A DNA stretch of 64,000 nucleotides from positions 29,654,148-29,718,147 of the forward strand of contig CM046348.1 of NCBI GenBank assembly GCA_025403435.1, in the 5' to 3' direction. Origin of the DNA: Artocarpus heterophyllus (Eukaryota; Streptophyta; Magnoliopsida; Rosales; Moraceae). How positions within the stretch are numbered: position 1 is the first letter of the stretch; each line of letters begins with the position of its first letter. Both the position numbers and the translations under genes were made by a program. Below the pieces are notes generated by a model that was not told the origin of the DNA, made no database searches, and worked only from the letters and a program-made list of their open reading frames with translations. Positions 22,609-35,234 of the stretch are shown here, piece after piece.

Positions 22609-24132
22609 AGCAGGGATGCGATGGTGAGCGAGTATCGGCTACGGTATCATGAAGACTGTGATCGTGTTTCGGTGTATCATGTGGAAGTGACTCCAGCTCT
22701 TGTTCGGATGGTGAAGCAAAGTCAGTGGCAGGATCGGCATTTGTAGGGGATTTGGTCGCAGATTCAGAACGGGGAGCAGTTCGAGGAATGGAGCATGCAT
22801 GCAGATGGATCGTTGTACTTCTAGGAGCGTCTTGCAGTTTCAGTTATCGCCGAGGTGACAAAAGCCGTTCTAGACGAAGCTCATAGGTCTTAGTTCGCTA
22901 TTCATCCGGGGAACACAAAGATGTATTGCGATTTGAAGAGGTAGTATTGGTGGAGAGGCATGAAGAAAGATGTTCATGAGTACGTGGCCAAGTGTTCGAC
23001 GTGTCTTCAGGTGAAAGCCGAGCATCAGAAGCCTGCAGGTCAGCTTTAGCCACTTCCTATTCCAGGGTGGAAATGGGAGGATATGACGATGGATTTTCTC
23101 ACAGGTTTGTCAAGGACGGAGCAGCGGCATGATGCAGTTTGGGTCGTGGTCGACAGGTTGACGAAATCGGTGCATTTCATTCCATTTAGGTCGACGTGTT
23201 CGAGGAAGGTTCTTGGGGAGTTGTATCTGCAGAATATCGTGAGGTTGCATGGAGTTCCTTTGTCCATCACCTCTGATCGAGACATCAGGTTTAATGCTAA
23301 GTACTGGAGGAGTTTTCAGGAGGCTTTAGGTACGGATTTAAACTTCAGTACGACGTTTCATCCTCAGACTGATGGGCAGTCTGAGCGGGTTATTCAGTTT
23401 CTCGAGGATATGTTGTGTGCTTGTGCGTTGGACTTCGGCGGGAATTGGAAGCAATGTTTGCATTTGGCAGAGTTTGCGTACAACAACAGTTATCAAGCGA
23501 GTATCGGTATGGCACCGTTTGAGGCATTGTATGGGCGACCGTGTCGGTCACCTATGTGTTGGGCCGAGCTGGAAGATAGGGTTATTCTTGGACCGGATGA
23601 GATTCTTGATAGCAACGAGAAAGTCGCGGTGATTCGAGATCGGTTGAGAGCAGCTCAGAGTCGGCAGAAGAGCTATGCGGATAGGAGACGTAGACCCTTA
23701 GAGTTCGCAGTTGGAGATTTTGTTCTCTTGAGGGTATCGCCTTGTAAGGGAACTATGCGGTTCGGAGTGAGTGGGAAGCTCGCGCCGAGGTATATTGGGC
23801 CGTTCGAGATCACTCAGCGTGTTGGTGTGGTCGCTTATCGGCTTGATCTTCCGCCCGAACTTTCTCACGTTCATGATGTATTTCATGTGTCGATGCTTAG
23901 GAAGTGTCCACCTGAGCAGGGTAAGATAGTTTCATTCCGCGCTGTGCAGGTTCAGGAAGATACGACGTACGAAGAAGTTTCGATTCAGATTATCGACCGA
24001 AAGGTGATTAGTTTGCGTCGTCGTGAGATACCGTTGGTAAAAGTCGTGTGGCAGCATCATGGGGTTGATGAAGCCACTTGGGAGCTAGAGTCGAGTATGC
24101 GGGAATTGTATCCGCATTTGTTTTGTTTCTGA
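22609..24132 (+). pseudogene. Tekay-2 integrase with chromodomain
   Basis: N-terminal zinc domain HPGNTKMY, then CSTCLQVKAEHQ (H..H..C..C), broken by several TAG stops between 22746 and 23049. The core is open from 23083: MDFLTGLSRTEQ (first Asp), SDRDIRF (second Asp), TDGQSERVIQ (Glu), giving the D,D-35-E triad. The C-terminus has GPFEITQRVGVVAYRL and the chromodomain IPLVKVVWQHHGVDEATWE, ending YPHLFCF. Chromodomains of this group direct integration toward heterochromatin marks. Confidence 0.92.
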
Positions 24133-24165
24133 ATTGAGTTGTAAATTTCGAGGGCGAAATTTCTT

Positions 24166-24180
24166 TTAGGGGTGGAGAGT
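24166..24180 (+). other. Polypurine tract of Tekay-2
   Basis: TTAGGGGTGGAGAGT directly before the right LTR; the same tract precedes the left LTR at 17260-17274. Confidence 0.8.
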
Positions 24181-26321
24181 TTTAACGCCCCAAAATTTAT
24201 TTAATGTTAATGTAATATAAATGATGAATTAGTGTGCCATAATTAACGTTTTAACATTAATTAGATTATTTGGTTGGATTTTGAATTTTTGGTTGTTTTG
24301 TTAAATTGATGCGTTCAAATGATTTCTTATTGTTTTAAAACGATGTTTTGAGTTTTAAAACACAACAATTTGTAAAATGTTAAAAATACTCCGTTTTACA
24401 AAACCGTGGGCGGCACATGGTTTTCGCACAGTAAAACCGCCCACCGATTTTCTCTATTTATTTCCTTCCCCTCTCTCTCTGATTCTCTCTCTCTCTCTCT
24501 CTTTTCTCCTTCACCGTGAGCCATCTCCCTCTCTCTCAAATTCTCTTTCAAAATTTTTGAAACCAAAACCGAATCCAAGCTTCGGGATAGCAAGGAGGAG
24601 GCTCGAGGACGTGATTTGGCAACCGAGAACGCGGATTAAAGGTTCGATTCGAGGTTAGATTTGAAATTTCTAAACTTTTTCCAAAATTTTCAATTTTGTG
24701 CATTTTTGAAATCTAGGGTTGTTTAAGCTTAGAAAACCGTGGATTTGAGTTAAATGAACTTAGAATAACTAGAATCTAAGCTTAGATTAAAGAAAAACGG
24801 ATCGAATTCAAAATTTTTCATTTTTCTCCTCATTTTCTCATTTTTGGATTTTTGAGGATTTCGAGTTTAAATCTTGTTTAAATGAGTCCAAACATGTTCT
24901 AGAATGTTTTTCTATCATCTATGATTGTTTTTCATGCCTGAGATTTGAGAAAAACAGGTTAGAATCAATATTTGAATTTTGGGGATCGAGAAACCCGTGG
25001 CTGGGATTTCTGGATTTTCCCAGTTCAGCAGGCCAGAGTGATGATCGGCAGGCCGGTGTTCTTCCGACCGGCAGGCCGAACCTGGGGAAGTGTTCGGCCG
25101 ACCGAACTTTGCTTCCGGTAGGCCGAACTGTGCAGTTCGGCCGGCCGAAGCAGGGAGTCTGGCAGGCCGACTGAGGCATGGAAAATTTTGTGATTTTTAC
25201 CCGTTTTCACTGTTTTGAACCCTGATTTAAATTCCAACCTTATAGAATGATTTTAAAGGTACAAATGGCACACTAGGACATCATAAAATGGTTTGGTAAC
25301 ATAGAATGTCTTGAACTAGATATTGATCGACTTAGTTTGTATCTAGGATCGTTCGTGGTTCCGCGGAGCTAACGTATAGCGGACCAGGATTACGGTGTGG
25401 GGCACCGGCACGAGTATTGAGGTAGCACTTCTATCCTATTTCTTTGGTAGCCTGGTTTTGAAATGATTTGGCTTCAAAAAGGATTTCTATTAAAATGTTT
25501 TCAACAGTTGTTTGAAAATGGACTTATCGGTTATATTTTAATATACCGTGATCCGAAATGAATTCCATAATGAATGTAATTGACAACACTCGGTAATTGG
25601 GTTTTGAATGATAATGATAATAAACACATAGGCATGATGCCATATCAGAGATCAGGTCGTGTAGCGATTGACCTTGGGGGCAGGTCCCGAAACCCAGCTG
25701 GGCCACTACGGTGGTGATATCATGGTTTGCCTAGGTAAAAGAAAAATGGTGTTTTTGATTGTGCGAGTAGACTGTTCTGGGTCAGGACGGCTCTACTCAA
25801 ATTATTTATTTATTTATTTATTTATTTAAGTTTTCTTTTGAGTAACTCCTAAACAATGATATGTTTCTTTACATTAAATTATTTTTATAAAACATAGTCC
25901 TACTAAGCCTTTCGCTCACGTTTTATTGTTTTAAATTTCCCCCCTCTAAGTGGTTTCCCATTTAGGTTTGGAGAGGATTCTTCGGACCGAACTCAGGAGT
26001 AATAGAAGGATTAATTTATATTTTGTATTATTCAATCAAGGCATGTAAGAGTTAACTTTATTTGTACTTGGACTGTAATTATATTCATGATATTGTCAGA
26101 ACCATGTGTGTGCACAAGTTGTGGGTTGTGGAACCTATACTCGCGATTTTTACTTAATTTTTATTACTTGCTTAATATTTATAAATTATTTTATAAAAAT
26201 GTGGTAGAAATCTTCTTATTTCTCACGTAATTTGATCCTTAAACTAGTGGTTTTAATTAAATCCTTTTTTAATTAATTTAAATAATCCGTCACATCACCT
26301 CCCGTACTCCGGGGTGTGACA
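24181..26321 (+). repeat. Tekay-2 right LTR
   Basis: 2141 bp, ending GGTGTGACA. Its first bases are TTTAACGCCCC where the left LTR has TGTAAC, so the conserved TG end is lost. Differences from the left LTR: a palindromic array shorter by about 21 bp, a longer ATTT microsatellite at 25801-25827, and scattered substitutions. Confidence 0.92.
25022..25171 (+). repeat. Palindromic array (Tekay-2 right LTR), 7 copies
   Basis: Same motif and spacing as 18128-18298 with one unit fewer at the start. Includes perfect or near-perfect GTTCGGCCGACCGAAC and GTTCGGCCGGCCGAAG variants. Confidence 0.85.
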
Positions 26322-27549
26322 GAATCAAGGTTGGGTTTCGAGACCAGGATCCTCTTTTGGCATAATCAAGACCGTGGCCGAAGTTTGGGAATCGGGATTG
26401 GGAACTAGGTTGGAATCGGATCTCAAAACTAGGTCGGGGTCGATTGAAGGACATTGATGATGTGCAATAGAAATTGGTGAAGGAATAATTACATATGTTT
26501 ACTTGTCTTGTGATAAGTACGAGGTCAACTACATAACCAAAATTTAATGGACGAACTAATTCTATACAATTTAAAAGTTTGAGAAAATTTATCAATCTAT
26601 GAAAGCTCGAGGGGCACGATTATACAACGGTTAAAGTTCGCAGAAAATTTTTAATGGGATGAACATGAATCTCACCTTTCGCTCCTTCAAAAAGGGCATG
26701 CGGCCTAATTTCTCGTCTCTCTTATTTCTATCTATGACATAACATGTACTTATTTTGAAGATGCCGTAATCTGTTTTTGTTTCTTCTCCGATATGCATTG
26801 CTGCGTCATTAACCATACTACATATTTTTTTAAAGGAAATGTAAGGTCAGCCGCATCATAAAGTTGAAAATGAGAGACAGAGAGCAGATTATGCCACGTC
26901 TCAAATCATATTTTAGACGGAATTGACCTCTTCAAAGAATTATATACGCGGCAAAAAAAAAAAAAAATCTGTTTATTCACACACACGCCCCGCGTATGCA
27001 GGTGAAAATCTCGATTTTTTTTTTTCACTTGTACACTTTTTCTGAAAACATAGATATACCCTTTATGAGGTCCGCAACTCAATCTTTAACCATGTTCGGC
27101 AAGTTTTAAACTTTTATAAATTTCAGTAACTAAGAATTTAGTACTTAATCTTCTTAACGCTGGAATAGGGTGAATATTACCAAACACTTATTGTGAGGGG
27201 AATTATTTATGATTCAGATTGATAAGGTCCATATATTCTTGATTATTTTAATGCCTTGGAGGCTGTTTTGTTACACGCACAACAAAAAGCCAGGACTATA
27301 TTAATATATCTTCTTTTTTTTTCTCCGAGACTATAATAATAATTCTTTTTTCAATGTCATGGGCCATAAATAATAATCCATGCAAATAATATCTCTAATT
27401 AATAGGGTGTTTGATAATTATGGTATCAATCTAACTTTTTAGTTATCAAATAGTATAAAGTTCTCACATACTATAGTAAAATCAAAAAATTGCTACAGTA
27501 TAAAGCTCTTATATGCTACAGTGTTTTGAACATAAAAATTGGTTCTTAC
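26322..27549. other. Non-genic stretch between Tekay-2 and Tat-B
   Basis: No coding sequence recognised. 26322-26450 is G-rich with loosely repeated GGTTGGG/GGTCGGGG words; 26950-26966 and 27016-27025 are homopolymer A and T runs; 27089-27183 may be a decayed small inverted-repeat element. Confidence 0.5.
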
Positions 27550-28222
27550 TATTGATGCTGGAAAATAATCAATGATAATCCTCATCAATCATTCATAGTT
27601 TCTACAAATTAATGTAGTAAAAAATGTAAAAGAAAGGATAAAAATAAGGGGATACACGAATTTATAGTGATTCACTCTTAAATGAACTGCATCCATTATT
27701 GTTGTTCTTATTAAGTGTTGTATACAATACTGAGATTTTCCAAAATTGGAAAAATAGTGTTTCTGTTTCAGTAAGAGGAGAGTTCTCTTTTGTTTTTTGT
27801 TGTGATTTCACTTGTCTAAAATTCGTCCCTTTCCCTCGTCTCCATCTCTCCCATTTATGAGATGCTATATTATTGGAAAATGATTAAATATTGAATATAG
27901 GGGCAAGAATCTTCGTGTTCTGCGTCAGCCCATATCCCCTACGCATGATATCCGTGCACATGCAGAAAGTGTCTCAAATCCCGCGCTGGTGGACTTAATT
28001 CCGGGCTCATTGTCTCAACTGTTGGTTTTGCCCATTATTGTCTATTCTTGGAGTAGGGCGCACTAAGGGGCAGAGAATATGAAGCCTATTTAAGCTTGAC
28101 TTCCTCCTAGAGTGGTGAAATAATTTGATCATCTCGATTCCCACTCTACGTAAGATTAATAGGCCAAATTAGGCTTTTATGTTATCTCCCCTTCGGGCCT
28201 TGGGCCATTGAGATCTCCAACA
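27550..28222 (-). repeat. Probable 3' LTR of Tat-B
   Basis: On the plus strand from TATTGATGCTGG to CTCCAACA, about 670 bp, close in length to the Tat-A LTR (635-641 bp), which has TGTTGATG at the same end. The adjoining plus-strand ACAATTGCCCCCAAG (28223-28237) is a polypurine tract on the minus strand, of the G-rich kind typical of Tat elements. The first base pair of the terminus appears mutated (TG to TA). Confidence 0.65.
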
Positions 28223-28599
28223 ACAATTGCCCCCAAGTATAGAGTGACTTGGTAAGTTGATTCGCGCTTTGGCAGTCGAGGATGTGGCAAGCCTCCTGTT
28301 GCTTACGAGTTGGGGACGTGTCCCTTAAAATAGCCTTCCAAGGACACTTTTCATTGAAGAAATAATTGCACCTGATAGTCAAACCTCTCGAGCAGCCAAA
28401 CAGTCGCATCTGTTGGGACACATGTCACATCCCTATAGGAGCTGTTGTGTCATTTTGAGGAGCTTTATCTGGGCCGTTGGTTCATCAGGGAGTTTTCTTG
28501 CCTAAGCTTTGAGTCGTTGGATGGCTGCCTTTAGTTGCCATAGTCCTTAACCATTGGATCTGGGGTTTCCATGCTCAACGGTTGTGATCTCTCCCTCGT

Positions 28600-31500
28600 G
28601 AGAATACTTAAGGGTTTCGAGACCCTTCTCGCCTCATTTTAACTTAGTTTTCAGAGGTGCTACACTCTCTCCCAAAGTCTCTTGAGACTCTAGAAATTCC
28701 TCTTCTTCTTCAGACTTCCACTTCTTCATCAGACTTCCTCTTCTTCCTCAAACTTTCTCTTCTTTAAATCCCAAAGCTAGATTTTCTTTGAATCCACTGT
28801 AGTTTTCTTGCAAATCTTGCTACTACAACTCGAAGATCTCAAGTGCTCAAATCTCAAACTCCTCAGTAGCCAGTAAATTTCCTAGGCTTATTGAACTTTT
28901 CTTTTTAGTTAAGTTTTCCTATTCCTGGCATTCTTTTGAGTCTTTGGGGTTGTTCCTACAAAATATAAGTTAGTTTTAAAGCAAAAAAAAAAAAAAAAGG
29001 AAAATGAAACGTACTAGTTTAGGCTATTTTTTGGCTTTTTTGGGTTTTGCTGCCATTTTCTGGAATTCTCAAACGATTGTGGTTGGTTCTGGGTTTTCAG
29101 TAATGAGTTAACTGTCACACTCATAATCATATTGTGTTGATTGTCTAATTCATAGTCACCTTGTGTCGACTTTTGGTTCATAGCTGATCATGGACCAAGT
29201 AGGTATATTCTAGTTGTCAAGTCGACCTCTCGATATAGGATATTCGTTTGACACTTCTTCATTTCCTCTTTATCAGATCATGTCTTCATCTAGTAGTCGT
29301 CAAGAGATTGGGTCTTCTTCATGTGTATGCCTTGACCCAACCGAGACGTCTTGGCTTCCTAAGGAGACAATCCTTGAGAATGATCCTATTTTTAGGGATA
29401 TTGATGAGTTTGGCATCGTCCTTTCCACGGATAGTGTCGACGAGTTAGTGGATAGTGATCCCATTCCTTTCCCCACAATAGTGCTGAATCCAAGGTATCC
29501 TCACCCGGTGATGGCAGACCCAAAAGCCCAAGGCTCGTCATCCATTGGAATGACTACACCACGCGACGAGCCATTGGCGGCCTGTGCTGGCGAGCTCATC
29601 TCACTAAAGGCTAGGGAGACCTCATGCCATTGTAAAGCCTTCAATGAGCATAGGGTATTTACCAAGGGTAAGGTTGATGGGAGATACTTTGAGTTCATGA
29701 TTCCCAACAAACATTACTACACTGATGCCACTCCACTTAGACACCTCACCATCTGCAACAAGTGCATCACGACCAGCTAGACCTTCCCTTTTTACCCCTT
29801 TGTTAAGAGGCTATGCTGCAAGTTTGAGATCTCACCGACACAACTATTGCCTAACTTCCCGTACATCTTTTCGAGGATATGGATCCTTTGGCATCTTTAT
29901 TTCTACTCTCCCCTTCGCTTGGATGATTTTTTATATTGTTACTACATCGGCCAATAGCCGTCCAAGGGCTATTACTACGCAGGGGCCTATAGTCGAGCCC
30001 AAGATAAGATCCCACCCATCTTTTGAACCTTTTTCCTTTTAGCCATGACTGGAAAAAAGTTGTTTTTCCTATTGAAGGGGGACTTTAATACCCATCGCTT
30101 TGACGAGCAATAAGGATTCAGCCCTAGGAAATATGAAGTCTACACCACGTGGAGGATTGCCAATAAGCTTTTGAACATTATGGTGTCGAGATTTTAGGCT
30201 TCAATTTTCTTCCCTTCAACTTCAAAACTTAGGCTTCCCTTTTAACTTTTTAGCCTTTCCTTTATAGAGCTCGTTGGCTGTCCTATTCTTATGCAACAGA
30301 GACAGGATAGAGTTAGGCAAATTGTAGCCCTCCTAGACGCAGAGAGGTAAATTACAAAGGAGGTCAGGGTTGATTTTAGCTGTCCCCAACTCTTCCTACA
30401 TCGTCGTCAATTAAAACCCAAGTGGGGGCCCTAAGGGCATTTTTTTTGTTGACTTATCTGTTTAATAACTTGCAATCAGCTTAACTTCATTTTGTTGTTT
30501 TCTAGTGTAGAGATGTTGGACATCAAGATTCCTAATGAGAAAAAGAAGTCTCAAGCCCCTACAGGGGGCTCTTTGTTAGAAAGTATTGCTCCCCAAAGGA
30601 AACCAGGCGACTTGAAGAAGGATAAGTCATTGACCTTCTGATCTCCCACAATCTAAAAAGCAATAGTCTATGATAGCATGTCATCGCCCTAATGTCGCAA
30701 GGAGAGAGTTACGATTGAGATCCTAGACCTTCCCTCTTCTCCCCTAAGAAAGATGTTTCCTCCTACCCAGCAGTCAAGTTAGTGACAGGAACTTCATGGT
30801 GGGTGACTTGTCTGATGCCTAGGTAGGGAATATGCTTAACCTTCTGCTCAAGTTTAGCCTCACCTTCCAGGCCATATATGAATTCTTTTTTGACAAGGAC
30901 TAGGAGGCGATTGACAAGTCACCTCTCCTAGAGCGATATAGGGAACTAATCCACAACTAGGTGAATGTAATTATTTTCCTTAGTTTCCTTTGGTTGCTTC
31001 CTTTTACTTATTTAGCCCTTTCTAACCTCGTCGTTTGTGTACAGGCTTTGATGATAGCCCTAATCTCCTATAGGGAGATTGAGAAGCAGGTGAATGACTC
31101 GACTAGCCCTCAGAAGGAGATAGATACGCTGAAAGCTCTACCTGATGAGGAGAAGCGGGCAACCGAGGATGCCAAAACTAATGAGACTAAGGTCCAGCTT
31201 CTCCTCCTCAAGGAACAGGAGGCTCGAAGAAGCTCATTGAGACTATCGTTGTTTTTTGTAGAGATTGAGGGCCTGAAGGAGCAGGCACATTAGGCTTAGA
31301 AAGACCACAAGGCCGACAAGAAAAAGATTCAGAAACTTGAGGGGTCGATGCCTGACATGGCCGAGGATGCTATCGAGAAACTCCAAGCATCAGAGGAATA
31401 CCTAAAGATCAAAATGACATTCTTTAGTCGGTAAGTGAGAAAATTATTGAACTAATCTACACTGCTTACTTGATTGGGATTTGTCCTTCTTGTATGTTTC

Positions 31501-31670
31501 TAAAGCCTCACCTTTGGTGGATAACTTGACTGCTATAGAAAAGGAGGCATCGGTTGCAAAGAAAGGAGTCTTGGCGGGCGATGAATAAATTTCTTGTACT
31601 TTTTTGTAGTGAAGTTTGTAATCTCTCCCTTTATTAATACAATCAGTATTTTGCCATCTTCTTTCATACT
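28600..31670 (+). pseudogene. Tat-B extra ORF on the antisense strand (diverged counterpart of 43834-46640)
   Basis: Located between the 3' LTR and pol of Tat-B, on the strand opposite to pol. First coding block from MSSSSSRQEIGSSS (29281) to 29780, with an acidic ILENDPIFRDIDEFGIVL. After a stop and in another frame comes FPFYPFVKRLCCKFEISPTQ, which aligns with PLFHPFLRRALNDFNVCLAQ of Tat-A. Further on (31060-31410) are heptad-like Glu/Lys-rich segments (EKQVNDSTSPQKEIDTLKAL, EEKRATEDAKTNETKVQ) likely to be coiled coil. An intron-like TTTTCTAG acceptor lies near 30510. Several stops. Product function unknown; related Pfam entries are called putative gypsy-type transposon protein. Confidence 0.65.
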
Positions 31671-31702
31671 TCATATATATTTAAGTCATGTTGAATGTAG
31701 AG

Positions 31703-32075
31703 ATAATTGCTAGACTATGTGCCCTAAGGATTAAATGATGTAATAGTTTTTAGAGACATTTAATCAATAAAGAGTTTATTATTTTCATATATTAAATTAT
31801 GATCTCTTTATGTTCATTACTGTTGAATATATGATATGCAAACAAAAGTCTAAGACTTTCAATCTAAACCTTTAAAATCGTGCATATGATAACGAAGACA
31901 TGAATCTTAAAGGTGATAGTCTAAATGAAAAGATCAGTAATCGAGTGAACAAAGTTAGATGCTTTATTCATGTTAAGATTGTTATGTTATTTACATTCTT
32001 AATAGGAGATGACTTGTCTTGATCATCAGAGGAGGACTCCGTGAGTAGAAACATTGATATATTGTCATTGGTGAC
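31703..32075 (+). repeat. Copia solo LTR, left part, with target duplicate ATAAT
   Basis: TGCTAGACTATGTGCCCTAAGG at 31708 corresponds to TGTTAGACATGTATGCC of the C1 LTR. The five bases before it, ATAAT (31703-31707), recur at 55300-55304 just after the other end of this LTR. The LTR is split at 32075 by Tat-A. Confidence 0.9.
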
Positions 32076-32716
32076 TGTTGATGTTTACCGTGATCTGGCG
32101 TCGGATCAACACCGCGTGCGGCTGTGCATGGTCCAACTCTCCTTCGATTTGCCTCTACCCAGGCGGATGTACCTGCAACAAGAGGAGGGACACTTCGGAG
32201 GTAATAGAAAGGTTAGTCAATAGACAAGGGCTCTCCGATGTTCGAGGAAGGGTTTGCTCGGTAGAAGGTGGCAACCAGTTAGGTGGGTAGAAGAAGTCTC
32301 TCTCTAGAATGCCATAAATGCACCCTATTTATAGGCCACCACTTGGATCAGGTGTTTAAGTAGGTTCTACCCACGACCCAGGTGTCATATCAAGGCGTGT
32401 CAAGCAGTAGGTGACAAGTGTCGCGTCCCCCGTCTGACGGATTGGGCTCTATCAGACGGCGAGTTATCTGCCTCGTGTTAGCCTATAATGGCGAGTAGCA
32501 GCTTGCTTGCGAGTAAGATTTGTTCGACACGAGCTACTGTATATTCCGAAGTGGCAGCCTGCTTGGCATGCGGCCTTGGAGGCCTCGAGAGGCACCTCGG
32601 AAGGGAGTACACTTTCGTCGGGGGTTGATAGCAAGCTTGTTAGAGGTTCTGCCGAGCTTATTAGTCGACCACCAAAGTTTATTTCCTCGGTGGTGGCACC
32701 GAGCTCACCTTCAACA
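32076..32716 (-). repeat. Tat-A 3' LTR
   Basis: 641 bp, plus-strand ends TGTTGATG and TTCAACA. The polypurine tract (minus ACTGGAGGGCTAA) is at 32717-32729. A minus-strand TATA-like CCTATAAATAGGG lies at about 32324-32336. Confidence 0.92.
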
Positions 32717-33050
32717 TTAGCCCTCCAGTTCACCTAGTCGGTGTCCAGTCGGGTGGACTATGCCGAGTAGGTGAGGTCGGCTGAAAGGAAGAAGGCCAAG
32801 ATGTAACACCCGCCGATTTTTATGTAATGAATTATGTTAAGTTAGTAACGACGTTAATGATATTTTATTAATAATTTATGTTATATGTTATGATATATGA
32901 TGTTAATGTTACTAACTTTTTATGTCAAGTTATATGACAGGTGACGACCGCATGGAATCGTTGTGCTCAAGTATTCATGATTATTTTAATGTATGTTTAA
33001 TTATGATGTAATGATGACTTGAATGTTTTGATGTTTGGTATTTAAGGATA

Positions 33051-33153
33051 GTTTGGCAGGCCAGACTTTCAAGTTCGACAGGCCGAAGGAAACCATCGGC
33101 AGGCCGAACTTGGTGGAACCGGCAGGCCAAAGGGGAAAATCGGCAGGTCGAAC
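33051..33153 (+). repeat. Palindromic array, forward (Tekay-3 5' LTR), 5 copies
   Basis: Copies begin at about 33051, 33073, 33094, 33117 and 33138: spacings 22, 21, 23 and 21 bp. The best copy is ATCGGCAGGCCGAACT. Confidence 0.85.
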
Positions 33154-35234
33154 ACGGCTGACGAGCAGTAAACAGAAATCTCTCCAAATTTATAGCTTAG
33201 TTAATTACGTTAATTGGATGATTTATTGTGACTAATTGGCATAATAATGGAATAATTTTGTCAGTTAAGGAAATTAAAAGGTTGACTTTGCATTGATTTG
33301 TCTGATTTTAAATGGTTTCCTATTTTAAGAGGGCAAAACATGGTAAGTAGGGAGTGATTGTTTGACTTTCCTTCTTTCTCTCCTTTTCTCCACGCCAATT
33401 AGCACCATTTGAGTCAGAAAATTCTGACTTAATGGAGGGAATTGAATTCCCATCAATTATGCTTATTATGTTAAAATTTTTAACATTCCTTTTTCATTAT
33501 TTTTTTTCTCATTCTCATGTTTCTCTCTCTCAAACTTCTGAGACGTTTGTCTTTTTTCATTCTTCTTCTCTTATCTACGAATCCTATCTCCTTCTCTCTA
33601 AAAAATTCTCTGCAAGAATATTGAAAGAAAAAGTTATATTTTGATAGTTGAATTCAAGAATTTTGAGAAGAAATTTTCAAGGTAAGAACTCAATTTTTTC
33701 GGTAATTCTGGAAAGAATTCTTCTCCTCCAATCGGTTGCAATATCTTTCTATAGGTATTGTATTTTTGCCTTGAGTTTTAATATGATGTTCATGTGTGTT
33801 TTGGGTGATGTTTTTCCAAGTTTCATGTCATTTCGGTGTTTTTTTTTATGAAAAATATGAATTTTCTATCTTCTACCCTTCACAGTAAATATTACTGTTT
33901 AACATTGATGCATGAAAAAATGTAATGTTTATTCAAGAGGTAAATGAATGATGTTTTTCATGAAAGTTGTCAAGAATGTACATGTATAATATATGATGAA
34001 CGTATTTTATGTTATGAAATGTTTTATATGTTTAAAGGATTTTGATTGATGATGAAATATTTTTATGATGTTGGAATATATGATAATACGATGTTTGTAT
34101 AAATTTTTAAAATATATGTATTATAAATTATTAGAAAACGTTTTCAAAAGATTTTCATGTTTGTAATATATGAGATGTTTTGATGATAATATTAAAGAAA
34201 GCATGTCATGAATAATGTTTATATGTGATGATAATTTTGTGTTTTCACAATGATGATTATGAATTATGTTTGTAATATGAGATGAATGTTATATGAATGA
34301 TTGTTTTATGATAAGTATTAATTTTATTGTATTTTTTTAAATGAATAAATGGCATGAACACTCAAAGGAATGAGCACTTCGAGACCACGGCGTCGTCACC
34401 AAATCACATTAAGGTTAAGTAAGCTAGCTTTAAGGTAAGTACATTCTCACCTGCAACATGACACGTTTTACAATGACACGATTTACAAGGTTTGATGATA
34501 TATTCACAATGATATTCATGATGATTTTATGGTTGTTTTCCTTAAAGGATTTCTTATAAAAGATTATCATGATTTAAAGTTATGCATGTATGATGATGAC
34601 ATGTTTCAAAGTATGAAAATTATGTATATATGTATCAACTAATAAGTGTTGCACACCAATGTTATGAAATGATATGTTATGATGTCATGTTTGGTTTGGG
34701 ATTAGCTACCCTTCTCCTCTCATGATGGCACGCCTACAATGATGTTCATGGTGCAACACTTGGGCCCTTAAGATAAAATGGAATAAGTTTTTTTAAATGG
34801 TCAACACAATGAAAGATATGTTTCTATGAAATTGTACTTAAGGCACTTTTATAATATGATGACAATGACGATGATGATGTTTATGTAATGTTTTAAATTA
34901 TGAGAATTATATGTACTTACTAAGCATTAGCTTAATCATGTTTTATGTCATGTTGCAGATAAGGGTAAGAAAGCCATGGATTAGGCGGAGGACATGGGAA
35001 GGCGTGTGAGTTCAAAGCACGATGAATTGTAACCGAAAGCACGCCAAAAAGAACGTTCTTATATTTTATATCAAGTTTCATATTTTGAACACAATTTTTT
35101 TTATGATAAATATTTAAAGGATTTCTTGAACTATGTTTTATATTTTATTTCATTATTTTAAGTATTATGGACTTTCGCATTTTTACGAAAGGAAGGTTTT
35201 GTTTTAAAAATTAAATTTTCCCAAGGAAATTAGG

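Larger units (their letters stand above)
17275..26321 (+). mobile_element. Tekay-2: nearly full-length Ty3/gypsy chromovirus
   Basis: LTR, tRNA-Met-like primer site, gag with zinc knuckle, protease, RT, RNase H, integrase, chromodomain, polypurine tract, LTR. The gene order and C-terminal chromodomain place it in the Tekay/Del chromoviruses, which have long LTRs. Its left LTR is also the 3' LTR of the fragment at 16738-17274, and no target duplicate matches, so it looks like a recombinant rather than a simple insertion. About thirteen in-frame stops make it dead. Confidence 0.9.

Noticed and set aside
27089..27183. Small inverted-repeat element with TGTTCGGCAAG / TACCAAACAC ends
   Set aside because: Ends match only after several transitions and no duplicate is clear.
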